Assembly (NCBI RefSeq): GCF_009696485.1
Contig: NZ_VULY01000018.1
Location: forward strand, 1 to 64,000
From: Suipraeoptans intestinalis
GTDB lineage: Bacteria > Bacillota > Clostridia > Lachnospirales > Lachnospiraceae
Length of the DNA stretch: 64,000 bases
Reading direction: 5' to 3'
Shown here piece by piece: positions 35,044-43,776 of this stretch. The notes beneath the pieces are model-generated. The model searched no databases and was not told where the DNA came from. It saw only the letters and a list, made by a program, of their open reading frames with translations. The translations under genes and the position numbers were made by a program. Within the stretch, counting starts at the first letter, position 1. The number at the start of each line of letters is the position of its first letter.

Positions 35044-35304
35044 ATGAAAGGAGCAGCCGGAAAGAATGTCTGGGCGCTGTTTTTGCTGATATTGGCAGGG
35101 ATCGTGCTGGGTGGATTTTTAGGGAGTCTGTCGGAAGGGATCCCGGCTCTTAGCTGGCTGGGATATGGTCAGACCTTTGGGCTGAAAGCGCCTGTATCCC
35201 TGGATCTTGGGATCGTGGCGGTTACTTTCGGGATTTCCATAAAGATCACCATTGCCGGTCTTCTGGGCATTGTGGCAGCGGCTGGTATCTACCGTTTCCT
35301 GTAG
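35044..35304 (+). CDS. DUF4321 membrane protein, 86 aa
   Basis: Small protein with two TM segments (VWALFLLILAGIVLGGFLGSL and ITIAGLLGIVAAAGIYRFL) joined by a short extracellular loop with the GLKAPVSLDLG.V.VTFG pattern. This matches DUF4321, usually found just before radC and mreB in clostridia, as here. AGGAGGAG precedes ATG 35044. Unknown function, perhaps tied to the elongation machinery by location. Confidence 0.88.
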   Translation: MKGAAGKNVWALFLLILAGIVLGGFLGSLSEGIPALSWLGYGQTFGLKAPVSLDLGIVAVTFGISIKITIAGLLGIVAAAGIYRFL

Positions 35305-35331
35305 GATAAAACGTGCGGATCTGACAAAGAG

Positions 35332-36018
35332 ATGATCCATACTATGAAACAGATACCCGAAAGGGAAAGACCCTACGAAAAGTGTGAGAGAGAAGGAGCG
35401 GCAGCCTTAAGCGATACGGAACTTCTGGCCGTCCTTTTGCGAAGCGGCACCAAAGGAGAAAATGCGCTGACTCTGTCCCAGAGGATCCTGAGCGGCAGTG
35501 AAGGAATAGGGATTTTGGGACTCCACCAGTTCCGGCTGAACAGGCTGAGAAAGATCAGAGGAATCGGAAGAGTCAAGTCCATCCAGCTGTCCTGTATTGC
35601 AGAACTGGCAAAAAGGCTGTCCAAGGCTTCCTACAGTGAAGGGGTCAGCTTTGACAAACCGGCGTCCATCGCCGGATATTACATGGAAGAAATGCGCCAC
35701 AAAAGACAGGAGGTTATGAAGCTTCTGATGCTGAATTCAAAGTCCCGTCTGGTGGGAGAAACGGACATTTCCAAAGGCACCGTCAACGCCTCCGTGGTCA
35801 CGCCCCGGGAACTGTTTATCGAGGCACTGGAAAAGAATGCCGTGTTCATCATTTTGCTGCATAATCATCCCAGCGGAGAGGTGACTCCAAGCAGAGAGGA
35901 CCTTCTGGTAACCGAACGGATCAAAAAAGCGGGGGCTTTGATCGGAATAGACCTTCTGGATCACATCATTATCGGGAATAACCGCTACCTCAGCTTTTGT
36001 GAGCAGAAGCTACTGTAA
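35332..36018 (+). CDS. radC: RadC family JAB-domain protein, 228 aa
   Basis: Has the N-terminal helix-hairpin-helix (LRKIRGIGRVKSIQLSCIAELAKR) and the JAMM/MPN-type metal motif in HNHPSGEVTPSRED. The family name is historical; a DNA-repair role is doubtful and the enzymatic activity unknown. Two in-frame ATGs, 35332 and 35344, are possible; neither has a strong ribosome site, so the start is uncertain by four codons. It stands before mreB, the usual place in Firmicutes. Confidence 0.93.
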   Translation: MIHTMKQIPERERPYEKCEREGAAALSDTELLAVLLRSGTKGENALTLSQRILSGSEGIGILGLHQFRLNRLRKIRGIGRVKSIQLSCIAELAKRLSKASYSEGVSFDKPASIAGYYMEEMRHKRQEVMKLLMLNSKSRLVGETDISKGTVNASVVTPRELFIEALEKNAVFIILLHNHPSGEVTPSREDLLVTERIKKAGALIGIDLLDHIIIGNNRYLSFCEQKLL

Positions 36019-36040
36019 AGGCTGTCTGAAACAGAGGGAA

Positions 36041-36109
36041 ATGGCGGTGAAAACGGTTGGAAAAAGAGAAAGAAAACTTCTGGAAAAGGAAGATGAGGAT
36101 AGAACGTAA
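36041..36109 (+). CDS. possible 22-codon upstream reading frame of mreB
   Basis: ATG 36041 begins a short Lys/Glu-rich frame (MAVKTVGKRERK...) whose TAA overlaps the mreB ATG as TAATG. The ribosome site (GAGGGA) is too close for efficient use, so this may be chance. If translated it would couple into mreB. Confidence 0.25.
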   Translation: MAVKTVGKRERKLLEKEDEDRT

Positions 36110-37131
36110 TGGCCAGAAACACCTATGGACTGGATTTAGGATCCTATGAAATAAAAGTATATGACAAACAGAAAGATACCATCTGGAAAGAAAAAAATGT
36201 TCTTGCAAGAAGAAACGGGCAGGAGATCTTTGCGGTGGGAGAAGAAGCCTATCATATGCAGGGAAAGGTTCCCGGAGATATCGAGATCACTTTTCCCATG
36301 AAAGGAGGCGTGATTTCCCGGTTCAACGATATGCAGAACCTTCTGAAGCATCTTCTGAAAAAAGACCGGCAGCTGGTAAGAGGATCCCAGTATGTGATCG
36401 CCGTTCCCACTGACGTGACAGAGGTGGAAAAAAAGGCTTTTTTTGATCTGGTCATCCATTCAACGGCAAGGGCAAGGGAAGTTAATATCGTGGAGCGCGC
36501 CATTGCGGATGCAGTGGGACTGAATCTGGATGTGGCCAATACCAAAGGCGTTATGATCGTAAATTTCGGGGCGGAGACGACGGAGATATCCGTTCTGGCA
36601 GGCGGCGGGATGGTTCTGAACCGCCTCCTGAAGATCGGGGGAGCCACCTACGACCATGCGGTCATCAGCCTGATCCGGCACAGCCATGACTTTCTGGTGG
36701 GGCGGCTGACGGCGGAAAAACTCCGGAAAAGCTTTGGGATTTTTACCGATGAGGCGGACAGAGTGATCCCGGTAGCCGGAAGAGATCTGATCACGGGAGT
36801 TCCCACGCAGAAATCCATCTCCATCCAGATTGTCCGTGCAGCCATGAAGGATGCTCTGTTCCAGTGTGTCAAAGAGATCACTTCTTTGATCGACCGGACC
36901 CCTCCGGAAGTAAGAAAGGCCATCAGGGACAATGGTATTTTCCTGACAGGCGGACTGTCCCATGTGCAGGGGTTTGAGACCTATATAGAAGAGATGGTAG
37001 GGATCAAGACCCGCACGGCGCTGGATCCGGATATCTGTGCCGTCAACGGACTGAAAAAGATCATTGTATCGAAGGAACTGAGAGAACTTGCATATTCTAT
37101 GTTAGATGAAAATTATAGGTGGATGAGATAA
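36109..37131 (+). CDS. mreB: rod shape-determining protein MreB, 340 aa
   Basis: Actin-like filament protein organising lateral wall synthesis. Motifs: phosphate-1 YGLDLGSYEIKVYD, VAVPTDVTEVEKKAF-like segment (VIAVPTDVTEVEKKAFFD), phosphate-2 VNFGAETTEISVLAGG, the TAEKLRKSFG helix and the adenosine motif LTGGLSHVQGF. Length matches MreB. It heads an operon with mreC, mreD, mrdA, a minD-like gene and rodA, so the whole elongasome is encoded together. Confidence 0.95.
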   Translation: MARNTYGLDLGSYEIKVYDKQKDTIWKEKNVLARRNGQEIFAVGEEAYHMQGKVPGDIEITFPMKGGVISRFNDMQNLLKHLLKKDRQLVRGSQYVIAVPTDVTEVEKKAFFDLVIHSTARAREVNIVERAIADAVGLNLDVANTKGVMIVNFGAETTEISVLAGGGMVLNRLLKIGGATYDHAVISLIRHSHDFLVGRLTAEKLRKSFGIFTDEADRVIPVAGRDLITGVPTQKSISIQIVRAAMKDALFQCVKEITSLIDRTPPEVRKAIRDNGIFLTGGLSHVQGFETYIEEMVGIKTRTALDPDICAVNGLKKIIVSKELRELAYSMLDENYRWMR

Positions 37132-37132
37132 G

Positions 37133-38014
37133 ATGAAGACCAGAAGACATTCTTCCCTTCCAAGTAAATACTGGATGATCCTGGTGGCGTTTTGCTGTGT
37201 GATCCTGCTTGTGATAGAAGCCTTCACAGGCGGGAAAGGCCCCCTTCGCTTCGTGGCCAACTATACGGTGATCCCCATGCAGAAGGGGATCAGCTTTGTG
37301 GGCGGCTTTATGAGCGACGTATCGGACAATTTCCAGACACTGAAGGAAATGAAAAAGGAAAATGAGGCGCTGCAGTCCAAGGTGGACAAGCTGACAATAG
37401 ACAACACCTATCTGCGGCAGGAGCAATACGAACTGGAACGGCTCAGGCAGTTATACCAGCTGGATGAAAATTATTCCGATTATAAAAAAACGGGAGCCCA
37501 TGTGATCGCCAACAACGGAAGCAACTGGTTTAACGACTTCACCATTGATAAAGGGACCAACGACGGAGTGCAGGTAAATTCCAATGTTTTGGCAGGAAGC
37601 GGACTGGCGGGTATCGTGACGGAGGTAGGACCGGATTATGCCAGAGTACGCTCTGTGATCGATGACGCCAGCAATATCAGCGCCATGATCTTGTCTACGT
37701 CAGATCTTTGTGTGGTAAGAGGAGATCTGAAGCTGATGGCGGACGGCAGGATCCGGTTTGAAAAGCTTCCCAACAATGACCATCCGGTCGAGGTGGGAGA
37801 GCAGGTGGTGACCTCTCATGTGAGCAATCGCTTTCTGCAGGGACTGTTCATCGGATATATCAGTGAGATCAAAGTGGACGCCAACAATCTGACCAGATCC
37901 GGGTACATTACGCCCGCCGTGGATTTCAGCCGTCTGCAGGAGGTTCTGGTGATCACTTCCACCAAACAGGATCTGCTGAAGGACAGTGAGAAAGAAAAGG
38001 AGGCGGGAAATTGA
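37133..38014 (+). CDS. mreC: rod shape-determining protein MreC, 293 aa
   Basis: Bitopic protein linking MreB to extracellular synthases. One TM helix (MILVALCCVILLVIEAFTG-like, residues 13-30), a coiled coil (TLKEMKKENEALQSKVDKLTIDN) and the two-barrel extracellular domain (GTNDGVQVNSNVLAGSGLAGIVTEVGPDYARVRSVIDD, GEQVVTSHVSNRFLQGLFIGYI) are typical. ATG 37133 is one base after the mreB stop; the 3' end overlaps mreD by four bases. Confidence 0.95.
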   Translation: MKTRRHSSLPSKYWMILVAFCCVILLVIEAFTGGKGPLRFVANYTVIPMQKGISFVGGFMSDVSDNFQTLKEMKKENEALQSKVDKLTIDNTYLRQEQYELERLRQLYQLDENYSDYKKTGAHVIANNGSNWFNDFTIDKGTNDGVQVNSNVLAGSGLAGIVTEVGPDYARVRSVIDDASNISAMILSTSDLCVVRGDLKLMADGRIRFEKLPNNDHPVEVGEQVVTSHVSNRFLQGLFIGYISEIKVDANNLTRSGYITPAVDFSRLQEVLVITSTKQDLLKDSEKEKEAGN

Positions 38015-38529
38015 AACGGAAAGGGATTATCTTGGGTCTGATCGTTCTTGCCTTCCTTCTGGAAAGCACACTGTTTTCCCATCTTTCCTTTGCAGGGATC
38101 AAGCCAAATCTTCTGATTATCCTGACGTCTTCTTTCGGGTTTATGCGGGGAAAGAAAGAAGGCCTTTGGGTGGGGCTGGTCTGCGGAGTGTTTGTAGATG
38201 TGCTGTGGGGCGGCATGCTGGGGTTACAGATGCTGATCTTTTCTGTGATCGGGTATGGCAACGGAATGTTCCGCCGCCTTTTTTACGACGACGATATCAA
38301 ATTACCCCTTGTTTTGATAGGAGCCAGCGAGCTGCTTTATGGGTTCGCAAATTATGTCGGCTTTCATCTGCTCAAGGGTGATTTTGCATTTTATAACTAT
38401 TTCAGCCACATTATCCTGCCGGAGCTGATCTATACCGTTTTGGTCACACTGGCAGTCTACCAGGTGGTCCTGAAGATCAACAAAAAGCTGGAAGCAGAAG
38501 AGCAAAGGAGTGCAAGCAGATTTGTATAA
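38011..38529 (+). CDS. mreD: rod shape-determining protein MreD, 172 aa
   Basis: Hydrophobic protein with about six TM helices; opening GIILGLIVLAFLLESTLFSH and the IKPNLLIILTSSFGFMRGKKEGLWVGLVCGVFVD segment are typical of MreD. The start is TTG 38011, overlapping the mreC stop (TTGA), a coupled arrangement. GGAGG at 37999-38003 serves as ribosome site. Confidence 0.92.
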   Translation: MKRKGIILGLIVLAFLLESTLFSHLSFAGIKPNLLIILTSSFGFMRGKKEGLWVGLVCGVFVDVLWGGMLGLQMLIFSVIGYGNGMFRRLFYDDDIKLPLVLIGASELLYGFANYVGFHLLKGDFAFYNYFSHIILPELIYTVLVTLAVYQVVLKINKKLEAEEQRSASRFV

Positions 38530-41458
38530 TTTATGGGAACGGATCAAGTCCGGCATATTTGAATTGGTACAGTCAAGGGTCTTTGTGGTAGTCCTTTTAT
38601 TTTGCGTCATGTCAGGGATCCTGGTGCAGCGGGTGTTTTATCTGCAGATCGTAAAAGGGCAGGAGTATTTTGACGATTACAAACTTCAGATCCAGAAGAC
38701 GAGAAGCGTAGAAGGAACCAGAGGAAATATTTACGACAGGAACGGAAAGCTTCTGGCCTACAATGAGCTAGCCTACGCCGTCATGATAGAGGACAACGGA
38801 GATTATGAGAGTCTGACCCAGAAAAACAAGGAGATCAACAAGGTGGTTACCAAAGTGATCCGGATGGTGGAGGGTAACGGCGACTCTGTGATCAACAATT
38901 TCGGGATCATCCTGGATTCCAATCAGGAATATCGGTTCATGGAAAAAAATGAAACGGCACGGATGCGTTTTATTGCGGATGTTTATGGAAAAAGGACGAT
39001 CGATCAGCTGTCCGAAAAGCAGCAAAATGCCTCGGCGAAGGATGTAATCGACTATCTTTGCACGGATAAGATCAGCGGCTATGGCATCGACCAAAAGAAG
39101 CTGTCTCCTGCAGAGGTATTGAAGCTGGTCAACATTCGGTATGCCATTTCTCTGAACAGCTACCAGAAATATATCGCCACCACCATCGCCGATGATGTCA
39201 GTGATGAGACGGTAGCAGACATTATGGAAAATCTGGACAGCCTGCAGGGGGTCAGCATAGAGGAAGAGTCTCTGCGGCGTTATACAGACAGTGTCTGCTT
39301 TGCCAACGTGATCGGCTACACCGGACAGATTTCTACCGAAGAGTATGATGCGTTAAGCAAGGAAGAGCAGGAGGCCTACGACAAGACGGATACCATCGGG
39401 AAAGCGGGGATCGAAAAGACGATGGACAGTGTGCTTCAGGGTGAAAAGGGAGAAGAGAAGCTTTATGTCAACAGTGTGGGAAAGGTGATCGAAACGGCAA
39501 AAGGCAAGAATCCGAAGGCCGGAAACAACCTTTACCTTACGATAGATGCAGACCTGCAAAAAGTCGCCTATCACGTGATAGAGCAGGAACTGGCGGGGAT
39601 CCTTATTTCCAAGATCAAAAACATAGCGGATTATGACAGGGAAACGGTGCAGGAAGGAAATGACGTGATCATTCCCATCACAGATGTATACCATACGCTG
39701 GTCAACAACGACATCCTGGATATGAAGCATTTTTCGGCGGAAGATGCCAGGGAAGGCGAAAAAGAAATAGAGGCAGTCTTTCTGGAAAGAAAAGAGGCGG
39801 TGAAAGAAAGCCTGAAAAAGTCTCTGCAGGATCCGCAGGCCCCGGCGCTGACCAATCTGGGGAAGGAAGAGCAGGCATATATGAATTATCTGGTGAACCA
39901 TGTGCTGAGCTCTTCTCTGATGAAAAACCGGATAGATAAGGGAGATGCGGGATACAAAAACTGGAAAAAGGACGGAAGCATCAATGCGTACACCTTTCTC
40001 CAGCACGCCCTGTCACAGAACTGGATCGATACCTCTCTTTTGCGGGAGTATGTAAAAGGAGGGCACACCTATTCCAGCTCGGAAGAGCTGTACAACGCCA
40101 TGATCGAATACGGACTGGATCAGCTGTCTTCCGATTCTGAGTTTGACAAGATCCTGTACAAGTATCTGATCGTTGGCGGTTCTGTTACAGGCAGGCAGCT
40201 TTGTATGGCTCTGTTTGAACAGGGGATCCTGCAGGAGGATGCGGGATCTTACGAAGGACTGAAGGCCGGAAGCGTGGATGCGTACAGCTTTATCATGAGC
40301 AAGATCGAGAACCTGGAACTGACGCCGGGACAGCTGGCGCTGGAGCCCTGCACCGGTTCCATGGTGGTAACGGACCCCGGATCCGGACAGGTGCTGGCCA
40401 GTGTATCCTATCCGGGATACGACAACAACCGGCTGGTCAATACGATGGATTCCAACTATTACAACAAGCTGGTAATGGACAAATCCCGTCCGTTCTACAA
40501 CAACGCCACGCAGGAGCGCACGGCGCCGGGATCGGTATATAAGCCGCTGACTGCTGTGGCGGGACTGACGGAAGGGATCATTGATCTGAATACCTACGTA
40601 AACTGTACCGGAAGCTTTGACCGGGTGGAGCCAAGTCCCAAGTGCTGGATCTATCCAGGAGCCCACGGACCACTGAATGTGGAAGGCGCCATCGCCCATT
40701 CCTGCAACATTTTTTTCTATGAACTGGGCTATCAGATGAGCCTGCAGAAAGCAGACGGGACTGCATCCGGTCAGACAGGAGGAAACCGGACGACAGACGG
40801 AGCCAGTTCTTTTTCCAGTCGGAAAGGGACAGACATCCTGAAAAAATATGCGGAAGAATTTGGCCTGGGAAGTACCAGCGGAATAGAGATACCGGAATCA
40901 GAACCTCAGATTTCAGACGAATACTCCATTCTTTCTGCCATCGGCCAAGGAACCAACAATTACACCACCAGCCAGCTGGCCAGATATATGGCGACGATGG
41001 CAAATAAAGGGAACCTGTACGACCTGACTCTGCTGCAGAAGGAGACGTCCTCTAAAGGAGAGCTGATCAAAGAATATCAGCCGAAGGTGAAGAAACAGGC
41101 GACCAACGTGGCAGATACTACATGGAATGCAGTGCAAAGCGGAATGCGTCAGGTAGTGACCAGTACTTATGCCACGACCTTCTCTAAAATCAATGGCAGC
41201 GGAGTGTCTGTATCAGGAAAAACGGGAACGGCACAGCAGAGCAGAACACATGCAGACCATTCTCTGTTTGCAGGCTACGCCCCCAGCGACGATCCCAAGA
41301 TCGCCTTTTCCATCCGGATCGCCAACGGATATGGCTCTACCCATGCGGTGGAAATTGGGAAATATGTGCTGGAGTATTACTACCAGCTGACGGATCCTTC
41401 GGAGATCCTGACGGGAAAGGCTTTCAATGTAAGCAGCGACATTATCGTAACAGATTAA
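38522..41458 (+). CDS. mrdA: penicillin-binding protein 2 (elongation transpeptidase), unusually large, 978 aa
   Basis: Class B PBP crosslinking lateral wall peptidoglycan. One TM helix at residues 20-40, the dimerisation-domain start GTRGNIYDRNGKLLAYNE, and the transpeptidase motifs SVYK (Ser671 by my count), SCN (727-729) and KTG (900-902). Most PBP2 proteins are 600-750 residues; the extra length lies before the catalytic domain, in a long helical, Glu/Lys-rich region roughly between residues 340 and 600. AAAGGAG at 38504-38510 favours TTG 38522 over GTG 38510, which overlaps it. It forms the elongation pair with RodA, encoded two genes on. Confidence 0.93.
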   Translation: MYNLWERIKSGIFELVQSRVFVVVLLFCVMSGILVQRVFYLQIVKGQEYFDDYKLQIQKTRSVEGTRGNIYDRNGKLLAYNELAYAVMIEDNGDYESLTQKNKEINKVVTKVIRMVEGNGDSVINNFGIILDSNQEYRFMEKNETARMRFIADVYGKRTIDQLSEKQQNASAKDVIDYLCTDKISGYGIDQKKLSPAEVLKLVNIRYAISLNSYQKYIATTIADDVSDETVADIMENLDSLQGVSIEEESLRRYTDSVCFANVIGYTGQISTEEYDALSKEEQEAYDKTDTIGKAGIEKTMDSVLQGEKGEEKLYVNSVGKVIETAKGKNPKAGNNLYLTIDADLQKVAYHVIEQELAGILISKIKNIADYDRETVQEGNDVIIPITDVYHTLVNNDILDMKHFSAEDAREGEKEIEAVFLERKEAVKESLKKSLQDPQAPALTNLGKEEQAYMNYLVNHVLSSSLMKNRIDKGDAGYKNWKKDGSINAYTFLQHALSQNWIDTSLLREYVKGGHTYSSSEELYNAMIEYGLDQLSSDSEFDKILYKYLIVGGSVTGRQLCMALFEQGILQEDAGSYEGLKAGSVDAYSFIMSKIENLELTPGQLALEPCTGSMVVTDPGSGQVLASVSYPGYDNNRLVNTMDSNYYNKLVMDKSRPFYNNATQERTAPGSVYKPLTAVAGLTEGIIDLNTYVNCTGSFDRVEPSPKCWIYPGAHGPLNVEGAIAHSCNIFFYELGYQMSLQKADGTASGQTGGNRTTDGASSFSSRKGTDILKKYAEEFGLGSTSGIEIPESEPQISDEYSILSAIGQGTNNYTTSQLARYMATMANKGNLYDLTLLQKETSSKGELIKEYQPKVKKQATNVADTTWNAVQSGMRQVVTSTYATTFSKINGSGVSVSGKTGTAQQSRTHADHSLFAGYAPSDDPKIAFSIRIANGYGSTHAVEIGKYVLEYYYQLTDPSEILTGKAFNVSSDIIVTD

Positions 41459-41468
41459 GGAGAAGGAT

Positions 41469-42287
41469 ATGGGAAAGACAGTGGCAGTGTTGTCCGGAAA
41501 AGGCGGAACAGGGAAGACGTTTGTAACCGCAATGCTTTCCCGGGCTCTGGCGGAAGAGGGAAAAACAGTCCTGTGTATCGATATGGATTTTGGCCTCCGG
41601 GGACTGGAGATGGCGCTGGGAATTACGACGCCCATCCTGCATCACGTGCTGGATGTATGCGAAGGAAAAACAGACATTCGGGAGGCGGCGCTGCCCCACC
41701 CGAACTGTCCAAAGCTGAAGCTTTTGGCAGCTCCTCAGACAAAAACATGGAAGGATCTGGAGGAAAAGAAGCTGGAAGTACTGCTAAAAGACATGGAAGA
41801 AGCATATGACTGGATTTTTCTGGACGGCCCTGCCGGAATTGGAAAGGGCGCTGAACTCTGTGCCAGATCCTGCAGAGAAGTACTGCTGGTCAGCCTGTTG
41901 GAACCGCTCTCCTTGAGGGCGGCGGATAAAATGAGTGCAGCCTGTGCCGGATGGGGGCGAAGAGAGCAGAGCATGATCCTGAATCAGATTCCTTCGAGAA
42001 TGCCGAAAGGATATGAAGAGGGAGAATGGAAGGACCTGGTTTCCCCTGAGATTGTAGGGTTTCTTCCGCAGGAGGACAAGATCCGGGAGCAGTTCCAAAA
42101 AGGAGACGGTCTGTGGGAGATAGAAACAAAATCCCTTGCCCTTTGTAAAACTATCGGAGAATATCTGGCGGAGCCCTATGGAGAAAGAAAGCTGGGCAGG
42201 ATCCCAAGGCCGGATGTAAAGGAGAAAAAACGTGAGAATTCATTTATCCAGAAGATTTACGAAGCCTTATCAAATAAAAAATTATAG
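41469..42287 (+). CDS. minD: MinD-like ParA-family ATPase, 272 aa
   Basis: Deviant-Walker-A ATPase: VLSGKGGTGKTFVTAML with the signature lysine, DMDFGLRGLEMALG (MinD: D.DIGLRNLD..LG) and FLDGPAGIGKG (MinD: DSPAGIE.G). The C-terminus ends in a short possible amphipathic helix (NSFIQKIYEALSNKKL) resembling the MinD membrane anchor. MinD normally partners MinC and MinE, whose genes flank it in related genomes, but neither is present here: mrdA ends 10 bases before and rodA starts within its last 56 bases. So it could be a divergent MinD with other partners. Confidence 0.82.
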   Translation: MGKTVAVLSGKGGTGKTFVTAMLSRALAEEGKTVLCIDMDFGLRGLEMALGITTPILHHVLDVCEGKTDIREAALPHPNCPKLKLLAAPQTKTWKDLEEKKLEVLLKDMEEAYDWIFLDGPAGIGKGAELCARSCREVLLVSLLEPLSLRAADKMSAACAGWGRREQSMILNQIPSRMPKGYEEGEWKDLVSPEIVGFLPQEDKIREQFQKGDGLWEIETKSLALCKTIGEYLAEPYGERKLGRIPRPDVKEKKRENSFIQKIYEALSNKKL

Positions 42288-43365
42288 ATTCAGTCTGGTG
42301 ATCCTGGTGATCCTCCTTTCTGTGATCGGCGTTTTGGTGGTGGGAAGTGCAAGAGCTTCCTTCCAGAACAAGCAGCTGGTAGGTATGATCCTGGGGATCC
42401 TTGTCATGCTGGTGGTCTCCCTGGTGGACTATGAGTGGGTACTGAATTTTTACTGGCTTCTCTACGGGACTGTGATCGTGATGCTGGGAGCCGTTCTGGT
42501 CATCGGTGAAAATGTAAATGGAGCAACCCGGTGGATCAACCTGGGATTTACCACCTTTCAGCCGTCGGAACTTTCCAAGATCCTTTTGATCCTGTTTTTT
42601 GCCAAATTTATCATGGAACACGAGGAAGATATCAGTGGTAGATTTACTCTGATCAAATACGCTCTGTTATGCGGAGTGCCCTTGGCTTTGATCGTGGTGG
42701 AGCCGAATCTGTCCACTACCATCTGTACAGCTCTTACGCTGTGTCTGATGATCTATGTGGGAGGACTTCATTACAGATTCATCGGAACTGTCCTGCTGAT
42801 ACTGATCCCGCTGACCATTATTTTTCTGAGCATTGTGGTGCAGCCCAACCAGAAGATCCTGAAGCCTTATCAACAGAAGCGGATTTTAGCCTTTATTGAA
42901 CCGGAGAAATACGCCAGTGACGAGGCCTATCAGCAAAAAAATTCTGTTATGGCCATCGGATCCGGACAGCTTTCCGGCAAGGGACTGGACAACAATACGA
43001 CGACTTCGGTAAAAAACGGAAATTTCATATCGGAACCTCAGACGGACTTTATTTTTGCGATCGTGGGGGAGGAACTGGGATTTATAGGCAGCTGTATAGT
43101 TATTGCGTTACTCTTATTAATTGTGATACAATGCATGTTAGTGGGAATGCGTGCAAAAGACATGGCGGGCAGGATCATCTGCTGCGGGGTAGGAGGCCTG
43201 ATTGGGATACAAAGCTTCATCAACATTGGCGTTGCCACGAAGCTTTTGCCCAATACGGGCGTACCGCTTCCTTTTGTAAGCTACGGGCTTACTTCTCTTG
43301 TAAGTTTATATATCGGCATCGGGTTTGTTCTGAATGTCGGATTACAGCCCCAAAAATATCAGTAA
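42232..43365 (+). CDS. rodA: RodA/SEDS peptidoglycan polymerase, 377 aa
   Basis: SEDS glycosyltransferase with about ten TM helices. Family motifs: NGATRWINLGFTTFQPSELSKI, VVEPNLSTT, GSGQLSGKGL, EPQTDFIFAIVGEELGFIG and the C-terminal LPNTGVPLPFVSYGLTSLVSLYIGIG. It supplies glycan strands that the PBP2 crosslinks. GTG 42232 is well spaced after AAAGGAG (42218-42224) and overlaps the minD-like gene by 56 bases. Confidence 0.94.
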   Translation: MRIHLSRRFTKPYQIKNYRFSLVILVILLSVIGVLVVGSARASFQNKQLVGMILGILVMLVVSLVDYEWVLNFYWLLYGTVIVMLGAVLVIGENVNGATRWINLGFTTFQPSELSKILLILFFAKFIMEHEEDISGRFTLIKYALLCGVPLALIVVEPNLSTTICTALTLCLMIYVGGLHYRFIGTVLLILIPLTIIFLSIVVQPNQKILKPYQQKRILAFIEPEKYASDEAYQQKNSVMAIGSGQLSGKGLDNNTTTSVKNGNFISEPQTDFIFAIVGEELGFIGSCIVIALLLLIVIQCMLVGMRAKDMAGRIICCGVGGLIGIQSFINIGVATKLLPNTGVPLPFVSYGLTSLVSLYIGIGFVLNVGLQPQKYQ

Positions 43366-43380
43366 GAGGAGATAAAAGAG

Positions 43381-43776
43381 ATGAACATCGGTTTAATTGC
43401 TCACGATTCCAAGAAAACGTTGATGCAGAATTTTTGCATTGCGTACAGAGGGATCCTAAATAAACATAGTCTTTATGCAACAGGAACTACAGGACGACTG
43501 ATCGAGGAAGTGACCAATCTCAGCATCCACAAGTATCTGGCAGGTCCTTTGGGCGGAAAGCAGCAGCTGGGCGCCCAGATTGCGCAGAATGACATCGACG
43601 CACTGATCTTCCTGCGGGAGCCGGCCAACCCAAAGCCACATGATCCGGATGTGAATGATGTGATCCGGCTTTGTGACACCTACAATATTCCCATGGCGAC
43701 AAACCTGGCTACAGCAGAACTGATTATTTTAGCGATTGACAGAGGAGATTTGGACTGGCGTGAAATGTACAAATAA
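43381..43776 (+). CDS. mgsA: methylglyoxal synthase family protein with altered active site, 131 aa
   Basis: Converts dihydroxyacetone phosphate to methylglyoxal in active homologues. Family motifs are clear: GLIAHDSKKT, YATGTTGRLIEE, LAGPLGGKQQLGAQI, PHDPDVNDVIRLCD, NIPMATNLATAELI. The catalytic base of E. coli MgsA is Asp71 in GGDQQVG; here the codon at 43558-43560 is AAG, giving Lys60, and the Asp91 equivalent is Glu (REP instead of WDP). Other conserved His and Asp (HD near residue 8, PHDPD) remain. It may be inactive or have another activity. Located behind rodA as in other Lachnospiraceae. Confidence 0.88.
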   Translation: MNIGLIAHDSKKTLMQNFCIAYRGILNKHSLYATGTTGRLIEEVTNLSIHKYLAGPLGGKQQLGAQIAQNDIDALIFLREPANPKPHDPDVNDVIRLCDTYNIPMATNLATAELIILAIDRGDLDWREMYK

